Shown here: piece by piece, positions 20,919-29,956 of the stretch
Layout of the letters: each line of letters begins with the position of its first letter
Position numbering within the stretch: the stretch's first letter is position 1
Source of the DNA: Megaustenia siamemsis
Lineage: Eukaryota > Mollusca > Gastropoda > Stylommatophora > Ariophantidae
DNA length: 64,000 nucleotides
Assembly: GCA_032433765.1 (NCBI GenBank)
Contig: JAVIAB010000041.1
Location: 77,366,335-77,430,334, forward strand
Direction of reading: 5' to 3'
Position numbers and translations under genes: made by a program
Notes under the pieces: model-generated
Seen by the model: only the letters and a program-made list of their open reading frames with translations
Told to the model about the DNA's origin: nothing
The model's database searches: none

Positions 20919-21690
20919 ATGCTGATGATACTGTTCTACTAGCAGAAAATCATAAAGACCTACAACAATTGCTTAATGTGATAAACATAACAAGCTAAAA
21001 TATGTACTAGAAATGAATATCAAAAAGACTAAAACTATGATCATAAACAAAGAAAATTCTCAAGACATACAATTAAATATCACAGTTGAGGGAATACATC
21101 TGGAGACAGTCCAGAGCTACAACTACCTGGGACATACTATAACCAATAGTGGAAATGCAAAACTGAAATAAACAAAAGAATAGGTATGGCAAAAAGTAAT
21201 TTTAATGCCATGAAAAATATACTAACAAAACAAATATCAACAGGGCTGAAGCTAAGAATGGCAAAATGTTACATCTTCTCAACACTAGAAACATGGACAT
21301 TAGACAAGAAAACAGAACAGAAAATTGAAGCCTTTGAAATGTGGATTTATTGAAGATTAGGTAGAATTGGATGGAAACAAAAGATAACAAACGATTAAGT
21401 TTTAAAACAACTGAAAATAACAAGAGAACTACTAAACACAATTAAGACAAGACAAATGAAATTTTTGGGGCATGTTAAAAGACACACCAGCCTACTAAAA
21501 GTAATATTGGAAGGAAAAATACAAGGTAAATGAGGCAGAGGCAGACCAAGACTAACATGGACGAATAACGTCAAAAGATGGTCAAGTCAATCTATGACAG
21601 CCTGCACCATCAAAGCCAGAAACAGAGTAGAATGGCGATCCATGGTTGCCAACCTTCGTTGCGGAGAAAATCACACGATGATGATGATAT
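20919..21690 (+). mobile_element. RTE/CFDP2-like LINE host, 3' part
   Basis: The sequence continues the RT of the 16.3-18.7 kb element from DDTVLLAENHKDLQQLL, through a stretch with several stops, to WRSMVANLRCGE and a GATGATGAT tail at about 21680 that passes into a TA microsatellite. The tail WRSMVANLRCG-D/E recurs at 22.57-22.63 kb, so that scrap is the same family. Confidence 0.85.
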
Positions 21691-21880
21691 ATATATATAT
21701 ATATTTTATATATATGTGTGTATACTCATGTATGTGTATTTTTGCGTGTATGCACATATATGTTTGTGTATGCATGTATATATGTGTGTTGATGCGTATT
21801 AGTATATGCACGTCTACTTGTACGTGTACATATGTATACACGCATCGATACGCGCATCTGTGAGTGTGTGTATACCTGTA
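21680..21880. repeat. (TA)n/(TG)n microsatellite at LINE tail
   Basis: TA and TG dinucleotides with interruptions directly follow the GATGAT LINE tail, a common place for microsatellite birth. Confidence 0.85.
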
Positions 21881-22555
21881 TCTACGAGCCTTAGATACTT
21901 CCAGGCATTGTCGGCGCCCTTGCTAGCCGGCGTAACCTAGACAGCGTTCCCCCCAACTCGTGTATTTTTAGTTCCCTCCACCCCTGTCCAGGGGGTATAT
22001 AGCCAGACCCGCGTTACGCACCCGTTTCCCTTCCTGACCAGCGTCCACGGCACAAGGGAAGTCAATTTGCTTTTCTTTAACATTTTTCGATTATTTTGTT
22101 TTGGATATTTCATTACTAGTTAGCCATGTAGGATTAGTTATATTTACTTACATATCTGTGTGTGTGTTGTTGTTTGTCCGTTCCTGCTGAAGGCCTATTG
22201 AGCCGAAACGTCGTTCAAATCTGTGTCGTCTACTACCCACGTAAAGCTTTTACCATACCTTTTTTTATATATTTTTTTTAATTTTCCCTGCCATTTTCTA
22301 TTATGTTCTTTATTTTTTTCTCCTTTATTACTTTACCATTCATGTCATCCATTACAATTAAAATGACAGATAACCTCACTTGTTTGATAATTGTTCGTAA
22401 TTTATTAAAGGGTGTTAAACGAAAACGAGTAAAACAAAGGATACTCTAAGTAGATTAATTAGGAGACAAGGATCAACAATGGGCTTAAGAATAAACAAGA
22501 CATCTAAGACCCAGCAGTGAATAGTCAGACATAGATAGTTTTGATTCCTATCTTA
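21881..22555. other. Unassigned sequence with a Penelope/hammerhead-like motif
   Basis: At 22186-22216 CTGCTGAAGGCC, a short loop and GAGCCGAAACGTCG occur, resembling the terminal motif of Penelope-like elements in which hammerhead ribozyme cores have been described. The usual CTGATGA core box is incomplete here. The rest (a GC-rich patch at 21900-22040, AT-rich beyond 22250) was not identified. Confidence 0.35.
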
Positions 22556-23290
22556 GGTTTTAGTATTAGAGACAGAGATAAATGGCGCTCCATGTTAGCC
22601 AACCTTCGATGCGGAGATGACACTCAATAAATAAATGAAATGCTGATGATACAGTCTTAATCGCTAATAAGAAAAATGAGTTACAATAAATGCTAGACAT
22701 TATAGTGGATGAAAGCAAAAACAAAAGAGTCAGTCTTAATAGTAAAAAGACAGAAATAATGGTAGCAACAAAGAAAAAGACTTCACCGCCATGCACAATA
22801 AAGACAAGTGAGAGAATATTTAAACAGGTAAATAAATTTAAATATTTATGAACATAGTTAACCTCAAATGGTAGATGTACAACAGAGAAGAGTGGCAGAA
22901 CGGCTCAGGCAAAAGCATCATTCCAAAAAATGAGGAAGATACTGTGAAATCCAGTTTTATCAATAGAAATAAGAAAAAGAGTTATGTAGAGCCAATATTA
23001 ACATATGTATGTGAATCATGGACAATAGGACAACATACAAGAAAATCACTGGAAGCTATAGAAATGTGAATTTACAGCAGAATGTTGAAAATACCACGGA
23101 CAGCTAAAAAGATTAATGAAAACGTTCTGAAAGAGACCGAAGCAAAAATAGAGCTAACATTCAATATTAGAAATAAACAATCATCATTTTCTGGCCAGTA
23201 ATGACAACGTTCTGAAAGAGGCCGAAGCAAAAATAGAGCTAAAATTCAATACTATAAATAAACAATCATCATTTTCTGGCCAGTAAATAT
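22556..23290 (+). mobile_element. Two RTE/CFDP2-like LINE 3' scraps, the second with an 85-bp tandem duplication
   Basis: The first scrap (22556-22630) ends with SMLANLRCGDDTQ. The second starts at EMLMIQS / in another frame NADDTVLIANKKNELQ (about 22640) and continues with VEPILTYVCESWT to the C-terminus. In it 23121-23205 is repeated at 23206-23290 with few changes, both starting AACGTTCTGAAAGAG. Stops and shifts show it is dead. Confidence 0.75.
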
Positions 23291-24273
23291 ACCAGCGTTC
23301 TCTACTTTCTATCTTCAGACTAACTTCACTTGTGTGTTTTTCTTTCCTGCGCACCTCTAGACGTGCGCGTCTTCCCGAAAGTCGCCCTTACCAAGATTTA
23401 CCAAACGTGCTTCCGCACAATGATGGACGACTCTCGATATAACTGGCGCCTAACTTGACAGTTTCTCGCGCCAGCGATGTATTGCTGTATAGTGCCACTG
23501 TGCCCACCAATGACGTCGCTCACCTTGACGGTTGTGTGACTCAATGACTTGCTGCAAGACTGCGAACATGGCCGCCATGATGAGAACCGGAGAGCAATGC
23601 CCCCCCCCCCCCCCCCAGTGGTGTCCTCTCACCTTGATGATCAACTTGGTTGCACCTGTGCTGAGAACAATAGCCAATATGGCGTACATTGTAGTCTCCG
23701 CATTAGTACATGACAATTCCCCAGAGTTCGATACGCCCGGTACAGACGATGACAGATATTGCTATAAAACATCAAGAAATAATTCAGAAACACATTCCTG
23801 AGTATTTATTCATCTTCGGAAATCATTTCACAGTTTACAATTATAATTACATTCGGGCCAACAATTCCGCCCCTGTCACACACACTCGTCAGCCTGGCTG
23901 CGACACACACGCTAGTTTGGCGACCATGGTTCAACTCCCCTCGCCACTAAAGTAACTTGATACTATGCAGACGATCAGGGTACACTTCCCCCTCGCCAAG
24001 CTGATAATTCACTGGAGAATCATACTCCTGCTCGCGCTGTCCTAGCTCCAGGACCATTAATTGCTCTTGCGACACTGATTGCTAATTTTGGTGTGCTACG
24101 ACCCCTCCAAGGAATCTGCCCTGGAAGTTAACAGGAAATTGCTCCCTCCTCGAAATATAGACTGTTCGTCGCACCTGAGCGCAACTACATTTCATGTGGA
24201 CTTCCTCTGAAATCAACTCAGTGCTTAATCATTTCTGGATCACACTGTACGTGTTCTACGACACGTTGAACGA
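23291..24273. other. Unassigned; poly-C run at about 23601-23618
   Basis: No gene was recognised. Contains an 18-base C run, GACGTC and GCCGCCATGATG (a Kozak-like ATG without a convincing reading frame behind it). The sequence flanking the SINE on this side contains CGTGTTCTACGACACG, which recurs beyond the SINE. Confidence 0.4.
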
Positions 24274-24579
24274 GGAGGCCTCGGTAGCCTAGTTGGAAAA
24301 ATCACTCGACTGGACTACCGACGTTTGGAGAATCCGTGTTCTATTTCCGCTGGAAGTAGTGTGAATTGTACTCGTGGTTGGAAAAAAAAATACCCCACGG
24401 TCGACCCGTTGGCATAAATGAGCACCACGGTATTACCCGGGGAAGGTGAGGAATGTCGATACTTGAGGCGACACTATACAGAAATATCCGAACATTTATG
24501 GATAGGCGGCCGAGCACATATGGGTGTAAACTCGCGTCCTAAAAGGCCAGTTCAAGTCTCGTACTTTACCTTTACCTTT
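24274..24579 (+). mobile_element. tRNA-derived SINE with 11-bp target duplication
   Basis: ACGTTGAACGA occurs at 24263-24273 and 24580-24590. The insert begins GGAGGCCTCGGTAGCCTAGT, which carries a polymerase III box A-like GGTAGCCTAGTTGG. A decayed box B-like CCGTGTTCTATTTCC lies about 50 bases on. The 3' end is a short CTTTA-type simple repeat (TTTACCTTTACC). This layout (tRNA-like head, unrelated body, simple repeat tail, target duplication) is that of a tRNA-derived SINE. The sequence does not fold as an intact tRNA. Confidence 0.85.
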
Positions 24580-24590
24580 ACGTTGAACGA

Positions 24591-25284
24591 ACATTTCCTC
24601 TCTTAAAAGACTCCATCCCGAATACAAATAGGTCGTGTGCTACGACACGTTATAAAAGCCTTTCCTATATGAAAAGATGCTTCGTGGTAGTGTACTACGA
24701 CTCGGAATGCTTCGTGGTAGTGTACTACGACATGTTATATTAATGAGACACATCACTGTCTCTAACTCTGTCTCTACTAGCGAGCTCACTTCTCTCTGGG
24801 AATTAATTAAATAACTAGTCCCTACTTGGATAACACTGTCCCACTTACTGTGAATCATTTGTGTGTCCTCCGTCCTTTTTCTGAAACACTGAATTACACT
24901 TCTATTCTAGTCTGTCACTGACACTAACTCATCACCTGAGTCTACTGTTCCTACTCTATCCTTTTACTGAATAACTCCAACATGATCACAGTACCAGCTG
25001 TAACCAGCTAACACACATCTGTCTGCATTCGATCCCAGCTAAGTCTGTAAACCAACTAACCTTCAACTATCCTTGTTACTGACTTAAAACGCCTCGATCT
25101 CGTTTTCGTATCTCTCCTAATTCCCGTGTTGCATGACCTGTTCACTATCATAATTTCCACTTGGACCTACTGAGCTCTTTTAACTACCCTTCCATTGAGT
25201 ATATTCGCAATTTATCACTGCTATCTCCTAGAGTACTTACAATCCTTTACTACTCTTCTCTACCTTATTATTACTGCCCTCCGC
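24591..25284. other. Unassigned, with short repeated palindromic motifs
   Basis: GTCGTGTGCTACGACACG at about 24633 and two copies of ATGCTTCGTGGTAGTGTACT 30 bases apart (24677 and 24707) all carry a GTAGT/ACTAC or CGTGT/ACACG inverted pair. No gene was found. Confidence 0.4.
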
Positions 25285-25510
25285 CTGCTTTATAATGAAA
25301 AGGGAACAGCTGGGAATATATTGTGGCAATTGGGTTAATTGAGGACGAAGAGATAGAAGGAAAGAATGAGAAAAGATACTAGACAGCTTAATTAAGAGAA
25401 TGGCTTGGCAGATGTTCAACTACAAAAATAATAAGTAACTGTCGAGGTCGAAAGTTGTGGAGAGACATGATCACCTACGTCAGCAGGCATCATACATGAT
25501 GATAATGAAT
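25285..25510 (+). mobile_element. RTE/CFDP2-like LINE 3' end fragment
   Basis: The stretch parallels 4733-4935: GGAATATATTGTGGCAATTG, GAGGACGAAGAGATAGAAGG and GTTGTGGAGAGACATGATCA are all shared, ending in a GATGATAATGA tail. It is a short 5'-truncated copy of the same LINE family. Confidence 0.7.
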
Positions 25511-25565
25511 TATCGTATGAAATATCGTAATTTAGGATTTATTATTGATTCAATTTAAGATCATT

Positions 25566-25567
25566 CG

Positions 25568-25599
<32 letters not shown>

Positions 25600-25610
25600 T
25601 GCGTGTGTGC

Positions 25611-25641
<31 letters not shown>

Positions 25642-25677
25642 TGCGTGTGTGCGTGTGTGTGTGCGTGCGTGCGTGTG

Positions 25678-25709
<32 letters not shown>

Positions 25710-25775
25710 TGCGTGCGCGTGTGTGTGTGTGTGTGTGAGTGTGAGTGTGAGTGTGAGTGTGAGTGTGAGACTGAC
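25566..25775. repeat. (GTGC)n/(GT)n/(GAGT)n compound microsatellite
   Basis: GTGC and GT runs, then eight-base GTGTGA-type units. Both strands appear open because the repeat lacks stop codons; no protein is meant. Confidence 0.95.
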
Positions 25776-25927
25776 TGTGACTGGAACAGAAGAATTCATT
25801 TTCTATAATGTGTTGTGGAGAAAATTAAATTAATTCCAGAAAATGTCAGGTCTTATTATTATAGCACAAGTCTCACCAATAAAGATATACTCAATGTGAA
25901 ATGTTAATATTCTTCGCATTTTTTTAG

Positions 25928-26146
25928 GTCGTAATGTGGCACTCAAACAACCTACCAGTCAAACGAGCACTACTTTTGGTGGTGTTTCTTCAAGAGCTGT
26001 AGATGGTAACACCAATGGTGACTTTTTCAACAGAAGCTGTACCCACACAGCCCATTTATGGAAAACTGTACCTCACCTAAACGTCACGTTCACAACAGCA
26101 GTGGCAATAGATAGAATAGTTCTCTATAACAGAATTGATTATTACA
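25928..26146 (+). CDS. Exon C: N-terminal half of FTP (fucolectin-type) domain
   Basis: The exon starts after a T-rich acceptor ending TTTTTTAG and ends TACA|GTAAGT. Its 72 complete codons begin GRNVALKQPTSQTSTTFGG, continue with the family hallmark of an Asp-Gly-Asn segment (RAVDGNTNGDF), a Cys-Thr-His triplet (SCTHTAH) and LNVTFTTAVAIDRIVLYNR. This is the start of an F5/8-type-C-like FTP lectin fold, which in fucolectins binds terminal fucose and needs calcium. Whether this copy binds sugar cannot be told from the sequence. It is phase 1 on both sides. Confidence 0.85.
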
Positions 26147-26989
26147 GTAAGTACTTTTACTATCAAGCGAGGAGCCAAGAAGTAGCGTTCTAATTGTCTG
26201 GTTTTGTCTCTCCACGGAAAGTTTCAGTGATTCAGTTAGGTCGCTTTTGTTCTCCTCTTAGACATCTAACACGATCTAAAATCTAGGCCACACGCATCCT
26301 AGAGGAAACTGTGAATGGTGAAATATGAAGAAGTGGACACAGGAAACCAATGGTTTGAGGACATCAAATACTTCTCTTGTTTTTGGTCAGGGACGTAAGA
26401 AAAAAATAAGGTTACTTGACATCGATCAATGGCTATCTTCTGAATTGTGTCCTATATATGTCGTCCACCGTCCCTAGTGTCTTGTCACGTTATCTTTCGC
26501 CTGTCTATCTTTCGATTTCTTCTCCACCTCATTTGCGATCACATGATCTAGCCATATCCAGCGTCTCCGTATTATCACTGTGCGCATCTACCCTTGTTAC
26601 TCCTTTTAAACAGTTCTTTAAAGCTGATTTAATTAATTCAAAATATTCTACTCATTTTTCATAAGACAAGTTGTGTGAAATGAGATTTTCTTTCCTTCTG
26701 TTGCTCTCCCTCATTCACACCCATATAGGAGAACATAAGGTACACAACTTTCAGTTATCCTTAGTTTGACTTCTGTGTTGCTCTGGGTGGACCTCCAAAC
26801 GTTGTTTAGATTGTGATAACTTTAGTACAGACTGAATAGAGAAACCCGTGCCGGGGCTCGAAAGGGGAGACAAGAATAGTAGCGCTGTGCCCTACTAGGC
26901 GTGTTTGTAAGAGGCGAGAAAGGAGGTTAGGGTATGAGACTGGCTATCCCAAACTGTAAAATAATAAGCCGAAAAAACTTCACAAACAT
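26147..26989. other. Intron 3, left part, unassigned
   Basis: No recognised gene or transposon. The open frame 26416-26664 has no family motif. Confidence 0.4.
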
Positions 26990-27168
26990 GGACAAGTCAA
27001 AGAAGACAAGGAATTCTTGGAGAAAACAGATAGAACCAGAGATGAAGATGATGGGGAAGACATGGAATGATCTTAATAGAATGGCAAAAAACAGAACGAC
27101 TTGGAAAGTGTTTGTTGAAGACCTTTGTTCCACAGGGAGCTGAAAGGTAGAAGAAGAAGTAGAGGAAT
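26990..27168 (+). mobile_element. RTE/CFDP2-like LINE 3' end, 5' truncated
   Basis: It is nearly identical to 20762-20915 in the nested LINE: TRNSWRKQIEPEMKMMGKTW and RTTWKVFVEDLCST, stop, then GAAAGGTAGAAGAAG. The high similarity dates it to the same activity period as the nested element. Confidence 0.85.
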
Positions 27169-27687
27169 AGAAAACAATATTCGAGGATAATCGTGAAATG
27201 ATACACAAAATGGAAGAATGGAGAAAGATATTGAACAAAGAATCATGTGACTCCCAAGTGTGTTATGGGATCAGTCAAGCCTGCAGTTGGTTTATTAGGT
27301 CTCGTTGCATGTTCCTTCTTTGTTAGAAGAATAATTACTTCCATAGTATTGTGGTTAAGCTACATTCTTTAAAGCAAATATCAATGACTTAAGGTAAAAC
27401 TTAGCTTTCCATGTCTTTCTCTGTCTTTTCTTGTATTTAATGGACTTTTTATTTCCGTGGTTAATGTGCGATTTGTGATTATTAATGATCTGATCAGAAG
27501 GCAAGTGCATTCCTCAATGTCTGTTCTACTCTTTTTGTATAATGGAAGAGTTTTAACAACTAATGGATACAGATTGTTCATAAGATATCAAACTTGTATA
27601 TTTCAGATAATATTTCTATTTGATATTGTGACTTTTCATTGATTGTTTTATTTACATTCTCGAATTCAAACATTGCCATTCTACGTA
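27169..27687. other. Intron 3, unassigned AT-rich stretch
   Basis: Nothing recognisable between the LINE scrap and the mariner element. Confidence 0.4.
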
Positions 27688-29016
27688 GGGAGGTCAAAAA
27701 GTAATGCACACCAATTTTTTTCTCGGAAACTATTCGGGCAAAATGTGTGAAATTTTCACAGATTGTAGCTGAACATCCCCTTGACACTACCTATTTGTCA
27801 ACATAATCTCCGTCCAAGCGTATTGCCTTACGCCAACGCGAAACTAGGTCATGAATGCCTCACTTGTACCAAGTTTTGTCCTGCTCGCGTAGCCATTTTT
27901 TAACTGCACGGATCACACCCTCATTATTGTCAAAGTGTGTCCCACGCTGGAATTTTTTGAGTGGTCCAAACAGATGGAAATCTGAGGGAGCCAGATCAGG
28001 GCTGTAAGGAGGATGGGGCAGTACAGTCCAACCAAATTTGTTGATTGCTTCCCGTGTTACCAGACTTGTGTGAGGGCGTGCATTGTCATGTTGAAGCAAC
28101 AAATCTGCAGATGGCTTATTAGGCCGAACTCTGTGGAACCGATTTTTGAGTTTTGTCAGTGTATTGATGTAAGCTGTCGAGTTGATTGTCTCACCTCTTG
28201 TCATTACATCAACAAGAATCACACAATCAATGTCCCAGAAGACAGTGATCATCACCTTTCCGGCTGATGGAGATGGTTTGAATTTTTTCTTTTTGGTTAC
28301 TGCGGATGATGCCATTCCATTGACTGCATTTTTGTTTCAGGCTCATAATAATGTGCCCACGTTTCGTCACCGGTAACAATTTTTGACAAAAACATTTCTC
28401 CTTCAACACCGAAACGCTCCAACAATTCAGAACAGAATGTTTTCCTTTGAACTCTGTGATCATTTGTTAGGCACCGAGGAACCCATCGAGCGCAAATCTT
28501 TGAATATCCGAGAGTTTTAAAAATTACGATTGCACTTCCCTTGCTGACTGTAAGCTGCAATGCCAATTGCTGACTAGTGATACGCCTATCCTTACGAATA
28601 ATGGCATCAGCCCGGTTTAACATGTCTGTGCTGGTAGCCGAGGCAACACGTCCAGAACGCGGTAAATCATGCAGCTCCACTCGTACACTTTCTGCAGCTT
28701 TAATTCTCTGAACCCAGCGACTAACTGTGCTCCTATCGACTGCAGAACATTTGTACACTGCACACAGTCGTTTATGAATGTTTGCCACAGTTTCTTTTTC
28801 CGCAACCAGAAATTCTATGACAATTCGCTGTTTGTAACGGACATTGTTGACAAGCTCCATTTTAACGGTTCATAGATTGCGTAATATTTATCAAAATGCT
28901 GTGCAATTTGGTGCACATAATTGGAACATATCATATTCAAAGTGTGCAAAATTTCATATTCCTATCTTTATTATTAGCCGAGAAAAAAATTGGTGTGCAT
29001 TACTTTTTGACCTCCC
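27688..29016 (-). mobile_element. mariner transposon with ~40-bp terminal inverted repeats
   Basis: The left end GGGAGGTCAAAAAGTAATGC and the inverse complement of the right end are identical for about 40 bases, up to TTTTTTTCTCGG. A TA lies directly before the left end (27686-27687); on the right the flank reads TTTA, so the TA duplication is only partly visible. The 1,329-bp length and a single transposase gene fit mariner. Identical ends suggest a fairly recent insertion. Confidence 0.92.
27798..28860 (-). pseudogene. mariner transposase (DD34D), inactivated
   Basis: The ATG at 28860 starts MELVNNVRYKQRIVIEFLVA, followed by a helix-turn-helix (DRSTVSRWVQRI), the DLPRSGR linker and TGDETWAHYYEPETK (first Asp). 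A stop and one-base shift follow at about 28295-28315. The second frame has KPSPSAGKVMITVFWD, LLQHDNARPHTS (second Asp) and PPYSPDLAPSDFHLF (third Asp, 34 residues later). An in-frame stop at about 27861 precedes the last 20 codons, which end at 27798. Full length would be about 354 codons, usual for mariner. The catalytic triad is present but the gene is broken in at least two places. Confidence 0.9.
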
Positions 29017-29129
29017 TTTAGTACAACCAGATTGGTGCATTTGCCAAAATATATAATATAATTATGTCTGTTTCTTTACTTTCTTCTTTCTTCTTTATTC
29101 CTGTCATTGATAGGATAAGATATAGAGGT

Positions 29130-29956
29130 AAATCAACTTATGTATATGTGCTTTATAGAAAACACAAATGCAATTGACAAAATAACATGGGGAAATAATC
29201 AATATGCTGGAGAAATTAAATATTGATAGCAAGAATCTGCGAATCATAAAAAAAAAAAACATGTGCAACAAACACTACCCATAGGAATTAGCAATTAAAC
29301 ATGATTATTCCAATATATAAAACATGAAGTCAGACAAGGCTGGGTTATGTCGCCGGAATTGTTTTCACTTTACAGCGAAAATGTTATGAGACCAATAGTA
29401 GATATTGAAACTATTATCAGAAAAAAAGTATGTTTAAAAGAAGTATAAATGAAGAAAGTCAACTGTCACAACATGAACAATTTGCAATATGCAAATGACA
29501 CAGTCTTAATATCACAGACAGAGAATGAATTACAATAACTGATAGACAAAATTAAAAGAAAGTAAATGAAATGTCTCCGTCTTAATAGTAAGAAAATAGA
29601 AGTAATGGTCATATCGAAAAAAAAAACAATCATCACCATCATGCAAAATACAAATAAACATGACAAATAAGAAACAAGTGCAACGCGTCAAATACGTGGA
29701 CTCAATAATAACATCAGATGGAAGGATGCACTACAGAAATTAAAGTAGAACAGTTCAGGCCAAAATAGCATTTCAAAAAATGTAAAACGCCTTACTCAAC
29801 CGGTCAATGTCAATAGAAGTGAGACAGAGAGTTTATTGTTGCTATATATAGAGCCAATTCTGATCTATGAAAGGGAATCATGGACAGTAAACAAATAAAT
29901 GAAAAGAGGGTTAGAGACCACAGAGATGAGATTTGTCAAAAGATTATTGAAAGTTC
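29130..29956 (+). mobile_element. RTE/CFDP2-like LINE, 5' side of the satellite
   Basis: Fragments of the RT are readable with shifts: CFIENTNAIDKI, EVRQGWVMSPELFSLYS, NLQYANDTVLISQTENELQ, then VEPILIYERESWTVNK and EMRFVKRLLKVRWTAEESNE ending at about 29982. In the copies at 4.6 and 23.1 kb the same segment is followed directly by NVLKEA or NVLKE. Here it passes into the 26-bp array, and the continuation KVLKEAD is found 14.3 kb away at 44314. Confidence 0.85.

Noticed and set aside
24276..24345. Functional tRNA gene
   Set aside because: Only box A is well kept, no cloverleaf forms, and target duplications with a simple-repeat tail show a SINE.
25542..25808. Cys/Val/Arg-rich or Thr/His-rich repeat proteins
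   Set aside because: These are translations of GT/GTGC microsatellite on both strands.
26416..26664. Possible small secreted protein, 82 codons
   Set aside because: There is no family motif and no splice or promoter context, and the length is within chance for this composition.
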